Source of the DNA: Boletus sp. NGJ
Lineage: Eukaryota > Basidiomycota > Agaricomycetes > Boletales > Boletaceae
DNA: 64,000 nt
Direction: 5' to 3'
NCBI GenBank assembly: GCA_019096195.1
Contig: JAGTXK010000073.1
Coordinates: forward strand, 310,001-374,000
Numbering within the stretch: the first letter of the stretch is position 1; every line of letters begins with the position of its first letter. Shown in pieces: positions 54,988 to 64,000 of the stretch. The notes under the pieces are model-generated. The model was given only the letters and a program-made list of their open reading frames with translations, did not search any database and was not told the DNA's origin. The position numbers and the translations under genes are program-made.

Positions 54988-57900
54988 TCACTGTTCCAGC
55001 GGACCAACCCGCCGACGGTCCCGGGCCTTTCGGGAGGATCGGTGAAAACCAAGAATACTATACTTCACCTTGTCGTACTGTCCAGTATTGACGGCACTGA
55101 AGGCACTCGAATTCAACCTCGAGACACGGCCAAGAGAGCGAGCACTCACCTGGTCACGTCTATCATAAACTGTTCCTTGGCCTCATTTGGCGCGGCAGAC
55201 GTGGGGAGTTGTTGTAACACCAGCGGTAGCCACGTCAACAACTGCGAAGAAAAGAGGAAAGCGATGGAACGAAAGATAGAGACGACCATGGAAGTAGAGT
55301 CTTCAGGGAAGTCTCCGACAAGGCCACCGAGTAAATAGCCAACGAATTCAAATCCTTCCTTCTCTACAACTGTCTTGATGGCAGTTGCAAACACAGCAAA
55401 TTTCGCCGGTTGTGTCGAAGACGGGACAAGGCTGTCATGAGTTAAAATATTGCGGAATAAATCCAATGCTGCAAAAAGAAGATCCGAATGAATGAGTGTA
55501 AGGGCTGCCATGGAAGCTCGGAACGCCAGTGGGAATGCGGTAGACTGGAAAAAAACTTCCGGGGCCATTTCCTGCAACTGCAAAAGCAGTTGAACGTAGT
55601 CTTCCAAAACTAACCCCATGATGTTAGGTTTGACCCAAGAATATGGATGGATGGCTTCTCTCACCATCCGGAACGTCTCTTGGGGCCTTGGACTGTAAGA
55701 GACTGACGATTTTGTTTGTCGACCGCTCAAACAGCGCCAGGAAGGTGGTTCGTAGGGTTGAGCCAGAATCCCGACCGAACCTCCCCACAAGTTTACCTGC
55801 AATCCACAGGAATGCTGAGAAACCAGTAGCCTCGAATGACGTAACCATGCACAACAAGACGGCAGGTGCGACTTGGAGAGTCGATTGACCAAACAAGGTG
55901 ACACCGTGTCGGAGGACCCGTGTGGTTCGCTCGGCAGTGTCGTAGTCAAAGGCGTACTTTGAGATGAACCTGTCAAAGATGGACCAAACTTCTTGACAGC
56001 TGTTCTGACAAGCTGCAGGGAGCTGTTCACCAAATGGGCCGATTACATGTAACATCGCTTCTAAATTTTCCAAACCATCTGGTCAAGACTCGTGAGTAAT
56101 AAACCTAGGGAATATGTGGCTAGCTTACAGCCTATGTCCCTTCAACTCTTGTTTCGTGATTGGCGTGGTCTTTCCCGTGACGGAATGAATCTGTGACAGA
56201 ATGTCGAATGAAAAAGAGTGAAGGGATTCCGCTGCTTTCTCCATTGGCATTGCAGAAATGACAAATGCGATGGCTTCGTACACTTGCCGCCGGTCATCTT
56301 GAACTAATTTGGACCCGGTTGTTTTGAGGAAGGTATGAAGGGTGGGAAGGAAGTCTATGAGATGCTGTGCGGATGTTGGAAGGTTGCCTAGAATACATAG
56401 TGGGAGACGTTACCTGTTTACAATCTTGGCAAAGATATTTGAGTGCCTGACCGGCGGCTGCGCTCACTTCGGTGTCAGGGTCTTCAAACCCCGCGGAGAT
56501 GTACTGCAGCTGGAAAGAGATGTAGTCCGGGTGACGGTTAACCCATTCCGTGTAGCGCGAGATAATGAGCAGCGCAGCGTAGCGAATTCTAGGATGACTT
56601 GGGAGAGACGGGATAAGGTCCATAATCTTTGGAACTGCATTTTCGTCAGCAGCGTCGACTTCAGCACCCATGGATCGCATAGCAAATAATGGTGCCTCAA
56701 TCTCCTGCCATGAGATTGACTGGGGACCGCGAGAGAGTGCCAGTGTGATGAGATTGTATGCCGACAGCAGGCATGTATCTGCACCCAGGACAAGACAACA
56801 ATCCTTGAGGGTATCCCCCATGACATGTCTGAAAGAGCGGAAATTGTCCGCTTCTTGAGGAGTCAAACTGGTAATATCAGGAGGGAAGTGTAAATGTCGG
56901 ATGATAACCCCCATGAGCGCCTTGTAGGCTTCGATGAACAGGGGTTCCACGGATGGCTTTTTTCCGATAGTCTGAGCAAGGCGCATCCAGAAGGGGAAGG
57001 TAATTGGCACGATGTCAAGGTCCGGATACGCAGAGCAAAGACCAATGGCTTCGACGATTGGAAAGAATGTCTCTGTATGACGAAGAATAAGAAGACGATA
57101 GGTCTCCCCGGCTTCTGCGAAGACTTTTGCCAAGCCCCTGATTCTTTCGGGATCTTCCTTTCTTTCCTCGAGCTGACCCTTCAAATCGATGACACGCGGC
57201 ACAATGAGTTCTATGACGGGCATATTGTCGTCGATTTCTTGCGTTTCATGAATCAATTCACAGAGAACATCCACAGCGGAATCAAACAACTCGTCGGAGG
57301 ACAGAGCTTCAAAAACAAAGCCGAAGAGAGGCGATTTGGCGAAAATCGACGTATCGACCTCACCCGCGATGAGCCAGGAGCGGAGACACCCAAATATTTG
57401 GCTTTGCACAGTTGTCGTTACGCCTGATAAACTCGTCAAGGGGACTAGAAAAAAGCCTTAAAAAAGATGACATACCAGGTGCTTGTATGTACATTGAGAG
57501 AAGATCCAACACCTGGTTGGCATTTGCAGTAAGGAGTTTGGCTGACCTGTCTTGATATTCCTCGTCCTTGAATTTCAGCGTTAATCCGTGATTCGTATGC
57601 ATTCAAGGCTGACCCACCGTGACCGGGATTCTTGTGTTGGAGGCCAATTCTTCGGGGAGAACTGTCAAGAACTGCAGAAGCACAGGGACGGTTGCAGGGT
57701 TGGTGCCGAATGATTCGATCATGGTCTGTACCGCATTGTCCCACTCAGGGAGCTGTAGGGCTAGACCGGATACGGCCAAGCAGAGCTGGGTGATTACGGT
57801 GCGGGGGCCGGTGTGATATCTCTCGAGAGCAGTGATCAGAGTATCTCGCAACGGGAGAAGATTTACTGCATCGACTTGATGGAGATCGTAAGTGACCTGG

Positions 57901-58221
57901 GGCGGACGAGTGAGAGCGAAGGGGCAGAGTGCAGGGTGGCACATACCTTTGATCTGAAGGTTTGGGCGGCAAAGAGCTTTGCGGCGGGGGGTGCGTCTGG
58001 AGAGAGGAGAAGGAGGTTGCAAGTCGACCAAGCGTCGCGCTAGGACAAAGGCGGGGAGGGCGAGGTTAGATGTGCGGGTCGGAGGAGTGGGCCAAGGGCG
58101 AAAGTGGATTTACAGAATGTTGGAACTCCTGGAGCCACGAGTTCGCGTTCTCCAGGGAGGTCTTGTCTGGTGCGCGCGCGAAGACGTCCAATGCGGACAA
58201 TAGCGGCTGAACATTGTCCAT
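54988..58221 (-). CDS. MTR10: Karyopherin-beta, transportin-3 / Mtr10 type
   Basis: Start MDNVQPLLSALDVFARAPDK (ATG 58219-58221). An importin N-terminal region follows (SRDAWSTCNLLLLSPDAPPA, KLFAAQTFRSKVTYDLHQVD), then HEAT repeats over about 900 residues with family-typical stretches ALQLPEWDNAVQTMIESF, LSSDELFDSAVDVLCELI, FFPIVEAIGLCSAYPDLDIV, DTEVSAAAGQALKYLCQDC and MVTSFEATGFSAFLWIAGKL. Mtr10/TNPO3 imports SR proteins and other RNA-binding proteins into the nucleus. The last exon is unsure. Splicing from a donor at GTGACC gives YDKVKYSILGFHRSSRKARD and a stop at 54988. The stronger donor 6 bp later gives a stop at 55075-55077. Confidence 0.9.
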
Positions 58222-58693
58222 CTCTCGTGCACGTCGTCGTCGTCGTCGTCGTCGTACTCGCTACCACCCGCCCAAGCATATGACTGAATCATTATCAGTG
58301 TTTGTCGCTGTTGACATAGTGGCAACACTGCCAGGGTATATTGCATGTGTCGCCTGCAGAATTCAAAAATCCTAACCAATCGAAAGAGAAACAATCGGAA
58401 AAGAGAACAGAATCCAATCGTCCTAGGACATCCTGCGATTCTCCACCAAGGACAGCGAGAGTATCATACTAGAAGGGAGAGAGGATAGCCAAGCCCGAAT
58501 GTCAGTTCAAACGAGTGTGCAAATGTTCCAGAGGGCGGTGTAACGAGCGGGAAGCAAAGACGACAATGTACGCTAGCAAGAGAACTAAACGGCAAACTAG
58601 AAGCGGCGCGGGCCAGGGAGAAGAGAGTAAAACGCACGACCACCGACATATTGTAACAAAGCAACAAGCTAGACCACCCACACGACTGGTTCT
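58222..58693. other. Intergenic region upstream of the karyopherin gene
   Basis: 472 bp between two minus-strand genes. It holds the karyopherin promoter (a CCAAT core near 58376) and the CDC3 3' UTR. A CGT microsatellite lies at its left edge. No gene supported. Confidence 0.5.
58231..58256 (+). repeat. CGT trinucleotide microsatellite
   Basis: About eight tandem CGT units just upstream of the karyopherin start codon, so probably in its 5' UTR. Read on the minus strand as ACG/GAC repeats. Likely variable in length between strains. Confidence 0.9.
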
Positions 58694-60365
58694 CTACCGG
58701 AGGAAGCGACGATTTTTGGTCTGCACACAAACAATAAGCGACTGGACGGAAACGAAGGGCACATGGACTAACCGCATTCTTTTCAGGTGTAAGTGGCCGG
58801 CCGCTCTCGATCCTCCGCTTCTTGTCTTCCAGGTCTGAACGTTGCTTGTCGAGGGCATCTTTCATCTCCTTGTGCCGAGCGTAAAGTTCCTCCTCGGATT
58901 GCTTCAATTTTGACTCTTTCTCTTGAACTTTTTGTTGGAAGACCATCTTCATCTCAGCTTCCATCTTGGAGAGCTTCGCCTCGTGCAGAATGCGCTCCTC
59001 CTGCATCTTCGCCGAGGGGCTGAATAGAGATTAGGGGCAATCGTCCAGCAGGTCACGACTGAATACTCACTTGACCTCCCGGAACACACTCGAGTCTTGG
59101 GCGACACCCATGCTGAGCAGCTTCTCGGTTCTCCAGTTTTCGTAAAGAACGTCATTCGTGTACTCCCTCAGTTCCTCCATATATGTGCGGACAAGCATCT
59201 GACGGAGTTTGACAAAGTCGCAATGCTCTTCGTTGTCTACTTCTATAACACCCCATGGGTATGAACGACCACGGACTTGACGGCCGTCGGGTGTCTGGAC
59301 GACATGATCTGAACCGACGACAGCGAAAGGGATCTTGCTGGCAATTTCCTCTGCCTCAGCGAGAGTTTCCTCGTCTTCGTTTTCATAGGTGGGTGCCTGG
59401 AAAATTTGAATCTTGTGGTGAGCAATGTCAGCAAGAATCTAGAAGGTGATCAGAGTGTGCTTGAGAGCAACACAAAGTTTATCGTACTCGGGCCTTGAAG
59501 TCAGCAATCTCTTCGTCGGTCAAAGTGTCAGCCTTGGCGATGACGGGAATGAGGTTAACGCGGGTGTGCAGTCGACGCATAAATTCAATGTCGATTTGCT
59601 TGAGACTAGAGGGCAAGGTGAAGGGAGGGAAAGATAAGGGAGGAGAGCACGCACGAGTGACCGGTAGGCTGAATAAAGTAGAGGCAGGCGTGAACACGGT
59701 TGTCTGCGATTTTCTGCCGATTGACGCGGTTCTCTTGCTCCAAGTAGGAGTCAAAACGCGACTCAATGTTATCCAGGATGGGCCTCCAGCTGAAATGACG
59801 TGTCAAGAAAAGCGCGCCTTGGCGGAAAATTTCCGCACCTGTCGTCGTTGTTAACGAAGTCGCCAAAACCAGGGAGTGTCGACGACTGTTAGATGCAGAC
59901 GGACACCATTCTCCTCGATGTCTGATGGGATGTTGGTTGAACACGAGCAAAGGAAGAACGCGGATGGGGACACACCTGCACCGATGCTCTCGATGGCGAC
60001 TGTCTTTGGATGCTCGGCGGAGGGAGGGAGAGGCTGCTTGGGAGGGTAAAGAGGCGTGTTGAAAAGAGTGTTAATGAGTGTGGACTTTCCGAGGCCGGAT
60101 TCGCCTTGGATGGGGGATGAGGAAAAGTGGGAGAGCGGAGGGAGGGGAGAAACAGACCGACGACCATGGCAGTGAATTGGAAGCCCTTGCGAACGCTCTT
60201 CCTGTGGACCTGGTTTGGGAGATTTGCGAAACCGACATAGCCCATGAGCTTCTTGCGAATGACTGGGGATATGCCAGAGTTGTTCTGCTGGAGGGCGGGT
60301 CTGCTGCCATTTGGAAAACTGTTGGATGAAGGAGAGATGTGGGAGGAGACGTACGATGCAGACAT
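58694..60365 (-). CDS. CDC3: Septin Cdc3
   Basis: Start [17 protein letters not shown] (ATG 60363-60365). The septin polybasic region and GTPase follow: [21 protein letters not shown]-loop [15 protein letters not shown], switch [36 protein letters not shown], and the septin-unique element [21 protein letters not shown]-terminal coiled coil ([38 protein letters not shown]) ends, after an intron, in TKNRRFLR and TAG 58694-58696. Septins form filaments at the bud neck, septa and hyphal tips. The N-terminal FANLPNQ block and the coiled coil point to the Cdc3 group. Confidence 0.93.
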
Positions 60366-60486
60366 TTGAGCGACGTTGAAGAAAGAGGCAACGACGGAGT
60401 TTTTTTTTTTCCTTTTGGGTTGGGGAGAGGAACCCTTGAATTTGTTGCCCTTTATTTGTTGTTGGTGGCGCTGATAATAAATAATT

Positions 60487-60900
60487 TTAAATATGGGTAT
60501 ACAATGCAAATAATTCCTCCACCGCCACCACCACCTCCCCGCTCGCCGTGCTCTCCTCAAAGTCGCCCCTCGCAGCCATCAAGAACTCGTCCTTGCATTT
60601 CCGTCGCCGCGCCTCTTCCGCATCGATCCTCTCCAGCTCCCTCAGCACAGCGCACCCCCCCCTTGCCTCCTCCTTTCTTGCCACACGACGCCTCCTGCAT
60701 TGGTCTCGTGTCCGCGTTGTATATCGTCCTTCCTCGCGCCCCGAAGCAGCCTCCAAGCCCCTCTGCTGATGCCCCTCTTCCCTTGCCACCATCACGCTCT
60801 TTTGATCGTGCCGAGCATGGCGCCGCTGGCGTAAACCGCATACCCGGCCACGGGTTCGTGTACCGTGCAATGTAAGTCGCCATGAGTGCCGTCCGTGCAT
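60487..60900 (-). CDS. Weak candidate small protein, function unknown
   Basis: A 137-codon minus-strand frame (start 60898-60900) whose last third is charged and helix-like ([34 protein letters not shown]). In another frame nearby [14 protein letters not shown] and [16 protein letters not shown] look like a short mitochondrial-type N-terminus. The two readings cannot be joined without a frame change, so the true exon structure, if it is a gene, is unresolved. It lies 122 bp upstream of CDC3. The plus strand is CCACC/CCT-rich here, and compositional bias could create these frames by chance. The rest of 60366-61164 shows nothing else. Confidence 0.25.
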   Translation of the reverse strand: MHGRHSWRLTLHGTRTRGRVCGLRQRRHARHDQKSVMVAREEGHQQRGLEAASGREEGRYTTRTRDQCRRRRVARKEEARGGCAVLRELERIDAEEARRRKCKDEFLMAARGDFEESTASGEVVVAVEELFALYTHI

Positions 60901-61164
60901 CGGCAGAGTGGTGAGTCGCCATTATTAATGCGCACGGGTGGATGTGTGTTCGTCGGGTGGGTTGGCTGGCCAGAGTGTCTTTATCTTTTCGTCCATTCCT
61001 TGTCACTTTATATACATCGAGCGACGCCTTGCCTACTATGGTTTGGCCGTTGGTGAATAAAGGCCTTTGACTTGACCCACAGCCAAAGCGTTTTGTTCTA
61101 AATATGCCACTCAGGCACTCCGTGCACAATATGATTCCACAACGATCCCTCCTTCCACCCCCTG

Positions 61165-62354
61165 TCATTCTCTGCCCTGTGAAAACGGCGAGATATTTGC
61201 CGTCAGCTTGAAAACTGGTCCATCCTACTCAGTCGTGTTAGGTAACCGAGCAGATTCACGACATACCGTCAGATCTAGCATAATGTCCCACCGAGTCCAA
61301 GTCAAACTTGCCCCTTACAACGTCATCGAGATCCAGTTCGGCAGTCAGGATGTCCTCTGGTTTTCTAGACGGTCCCGCCAACACCTTTCCAAGAGGACTG
61401 ACGATGAGACTCCCCCCATTGATCATGACCTTGTCAGGATTGCGGTCGTTGGCATCCGCGACGGCGTGGCCATCAGGGTAGTCCCTTTCGGTAGCAAACT
61501 GACATGCCGACAAGACAAAGCAACGCCCTTCCACAGCAATGTGGATCATAGAGTTGGTCCAAACCGGACGGTGATCCACAGTGGGAGCACAATAAATTTG
61601 AGTCCCCAGGGAATAATAGTAGGTTCTCACTGATCCAACAGAAGCCGGTCTCAGTCAGACGTGCTCCGCTACCTGACACGACACAGCACTTACACAGTGG
61701 CATATAATTTTCCCTTGTGGTCAAGAGTTGCATTAATCAAGAAACTACCAGAGTAATTAAAACTCACCAGCAGATGGTCGCCGATATCTTGGTTGTGACT
61801 GCCTCGGTTCCAGGGGATGAAAACCTTTTCTCCAGCACAGGCAGTGTACTCCCGTCTCCCTGCCCCCAGATCAATCTCTCAGTAGCCGTGGGCATCAGCT
61901 TACGGTGTTTGCCAACTAGTCCCTCGACAGGGTCAACAAAGATCACCGTGCAATACAGTGTGCCTCCTTCCCGCTCAACGACACCCATCACAACGAAAAC
62001 TCCAGTCTCCTTACTGACCGCTTCAATATGCGAGGTGGCAGGCGAGGGTATCTCAATCGCTGATTTATAGTAGCGCAAAAATTCGCCTCGACCTTCAGCG
62101 CTGCGGTCCCCCACGACGCAGCCAAACGTAGACATTTTGGGGTATCCTCCGATGCTGCAAGGAGCCATGGTGGATCCATCAGCAGTCCGTTCAAGCGACA
62201 AGGTGACTCACAACGCCTCGGGAAAGACCACTAGCTGGGTATCATCTCGGTGATTTGCGAGCTTCGTGAGGTTTTCAAACTTTTGGAGGGTATCCGATAG
62301 GTTGTACGACGCAGTACATGTTTGCACAACGGATGCACGAATCGAGTTTGGCAT
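61165..62354 (-). CDS. Nitrilase (carbon-nitrogen hydrolase)
   Basis: Start MPNSIRASVVQTCTASYNL (ATG 62352-62354; an in-frame ATG at 62393 is an alternative). The three catalytic residues of nitrilases are present: Glu in LVVFPEA, Lys in GLVGKHRKLMPT and Cys in ISATICWENYMP, the last across an intron. Other family stretches are FIGGYPKMSTFG, HIAVEGRCFVLSACQF, LIVSPLGKVLAGP and FDLDSVGHYARSD. The end VFKLTANISPFSQGRE comes after a final intron, with TGA 61165-61167. It converts nitriles to carboxylic acids and ammonia. The natural substrate is unknown. About five exons. Confidence 0.9.
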
Positions 62355-62450
62355 TGCAGCTCGTTGGTGTTTTGGTTCGTCGTGACTAGTCAAGTAGGCA
62401 ACGTAGACGTTTCATCACACGATAAGCAGACTCGTGATTCAAATATTCAA

Positions 62451-63353
62451 TCACACGGGGGTAAAAGTAATACCAGTTCCCTCTACTGGTGAGTGTGGTG
62501 CAAGCTGGGGAAGCCATTCCTTCGGGAAATCCTTCAGACTAGGTCGAGTCGTCTGCCCTCGAGCGTGATCCCCCCTCTTGGCTTTCTTGACCTTCGCTTC
62601 AATATGCCTGGTATCCAACGGAAGGTCTTGGTAACGGGTCGACTTTTCGTCCTGCAATAACATGTTGCTATGTCTTCAACAGTGTACTGGAATAGAAACG
62701 CACATTCGCCGCGGAAATAAGTTCATCGATGGTGTCACTGATCCACTTTAGGTTCATTGCCGGCTGAGGAAAGTCCTCACACGCAATCTTGATGTACCCA
62801 TGCTTGCCGTGCTCACTGTCTAGCGGAATACCCGCGTTTTTGGGGGGATCGAGGGTCCACCGAGCGCCAGCAAGGAGTTTGATCCTGTGAATGGCCAGGT
62901 CACCCCGCAAGGGCAACTGAGTGACTGGAACAACGACAGTTCGCTTCGCAGTGAGCGGGTGCTCTTCCCCGGCATAGTCCACAGATCGAATGACTAGGGG
63001 TGTTTCCGCAGCAGGTGGTACAAAAGGTTTGCGGAAGGCTGTAAAGCACTCGACACATCTTCGAGACACATAAACCTGTGCCACTCACCGACGAACTTGG
63101 GCATTTCGTTCTCGATGAGACGCATATAATACGCAAGCTGCCGTTGCTGATGCAAGGCGATGTGAGCGCCAGACGGTATATCGTTTTCCGAGAACTCTGG
63201 GAAATCTTCCTCAATATCGAACTCCACCAAATCGCGTGGCAATGGCATCCTCTTTGCTACGTCTCGCCGTGCAAAGACATGAGGTGCGCAGTGAAATTGC
63301 CTGGCTACCTGCAACGAGAAGGCATGTCGAGGACATCGCAATGGAAGCTGCAT
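62451..63353 (-). CDS. Mitochondrial small-subunit ribosomal protein, MRPS35/Rsm24 type
   Basis: Three exons. The presequence MQLPLRCPRHAFSLQVARQF (ATG 63351-63353) is followed by LVEFDIEEDFPEFSENDIPS, HIALHQQRQLAYYMRLIENE and FVAFRKPFVPP. The conserved core is VVVPVTQLPLRGDLAIHRIK, LLAGARWT and HGYIKIACEDFPQPAMNLKW. A basic C-terminal part HIEAKVKKAKRGDHARGQTT ends in ITFTPV at TGA 62451-62453. This is the mS35 family of the mitoribosome small subunit, called Rsm24 in yeast and MRPS35 in animals. Head-to-head with the CZIB gene, 107 bp apart. Confidence 0.85.
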
Positions 63354-63460
63354 TTTTGCTGAGTGGCAGGAGTCTTAAACTTACAAAAAATAATGTCAAC
63401 TCCAGAGGCTCTTGCCAAACAAGCATAAACTCGTCCAAGCCTCGTTCACCTGCTATCGAC

Positions 63461-64000
63461 ATGGTGGTGGGTACCAACAGAAATCGATAGACTCTGCATA
63501 ATTGTTTCTTTGTCAGCGATTAAACCTGGAGATCAAAGCTGACCTGGAGAATGTCACTGATTTGACACCTGCCGCGGACGACTTTGAGTACTTTTTCCAG
63601 GTAATTTACATGTTGGCATAACTGCCTTGGATGTAGGCTGGAATTTCGTTTTCTAATCGCACAGGTGACATGTACATCCTGCCGTGAAGTACACCCAAAG
63701 CTCGTATCTCTCAATCGCACTGTGAATCAATCAGATCTTCCTTTGGCTTCCCCACTAACCCTAGTACCTTCAGGAGGAGCGCGAGGTCAGCGGCAGTAGG
63801 CATGGAACCGCGCACTTGATATGGCGTTGCTCAAATTGCAAGCATGAAAATTCTGCCAAGTTCGACACGTCAACACCTATCTGTCCATACACAGCAGATC
63901 ATTCTGGGACGTTTTCCCGCATTCTAGTCGTGGAATGTCGAGGTCTCGAGTTTATCGACTTTGACCCGGTACGTGCTTCAGGGTGCGTTGGCGTGGTAAC
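63461..64000 (+). CDS. CXXC zinc-binding protein CZIB/UPF0587, 3' end outside window
   Basis: Exon 1 is only ATGGTG (63461-63466). After an intron ending at TTTGTCAG (about 63522) the frame reads RLNLEIKADLENVTDLTPAA, DDFEYFFQ, intron, VTCTSCREVHPKLVSLNRT, intron, and YLQEEREVSGSRHGTAHLIW. CSNCKHENSAKFDTS and FSRILVVECRGLEFIDFDP follow. The two CXXC pairs (CTSC, CSNC) and closing CRGLEF are diagnostic of UPF0587 (human C1orf123/CZIB), a zinc-binding protein of unclear function. A donor (GTACGT) starts at 63969 and the final exon is beyond base 64000. Confidence 0.9.

Noticed and set aside
60339-60875. Plus-strand open frame opposite the CDC3 start
   Set aside because: Overlaps the septin start region, is Pro/Ser-biased and lacks any recognisable domain.
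1-64000. tRNA, rRNA genes or CRISPR arrays
   Set aside because: No cloverleaf signatures, conserved rRNA blocks or regularly spaced repeats were found by eye. A covariance search could still find a small RNA.

Overview
The window looks like nuclear DNA of a basidiomycete fungus, most likely an Agaricomycete. Nearly every gene is cut by many introns of about 45-65 bp, genes are packed 20-500 bp apart, and the products match fungal families: UreD, a CSL factor, an Mtr10-type karyopherin, GT32 enzymes and a Cdc3 septin. Mobile DNA includes a chromodomain Ty3/Gypsy element and a Tc1-type transposon, a combination common in this group. I could not fix the genus.

Layout. (1) 1-7158 is a mobile-element graveyard. 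A broken Ty3/Gypsy chromovirus runs off the left edge and ends in a probable 3' LTR. A Tc1/mariner-like element sits inside it on a TA duplication, and a decayed DNA-transposon relic lies just downstream. (2) 7159-18020 holds a DHA1-type MFS transporter, a WRAP73/Wdr8 microtubule-anchoring protein, the mitochondrial m-AAA protease Afg3, an allantoate-permease-like MFS transporter and the urease accessory protein UreD. (3) 18252-31187 holds a U-box cyclophilin (PPIL2/Cyp8), a mitochondrial PPR protein, a Mim2-like protein, a sugar transporter, a divergent mitochondrial DEAD-box helicase and a DUF4203 membrane protein. (4) 31679-43562 holds a CSL transcription factor, pyruvate kinase, a tandem pair of GT32-type glycosyltransferases and ribulose-5-phosphate 3-epimerase. 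(5) 43713-54756 holds a doubtful secreted-protein locus, COX6A, RPN2, importin-alpha, LSM5, MRPS16, an ACBP-ankyrin protein and succinyl-CoA ligase alpha. (6) 54988-64000 holds an Mtr10/transportin-3 karyopherin, septin CDC3, a weak small-ORF candidate, a nitrilase, a mitochondrial MRPS35/Rsm24-type protein and the start of a CZIB/UPF0587 gene that leaves the window.

The genes do not form one pathway. Most are housekeeping genes of mitochondria, splicing, proteasome, nuclear transport and carbon metabolism. The permease-UreD pair is the only neighbourhood that suggests shared physiology (ureide or urea nitrogen). I found no undescribed multi-gene system. The most unusual signals are very small exons (6, 10, 13, 13, 15 and 17 nt), three GC-AG introns supported by reading frame, and a Tc1-like element whose long terminal repeats are themselves bounded by inverted 15-bp motifs. 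All exon models were read by eye from splice signals and frame, so exact splice sites carry more doubt than gene identities.
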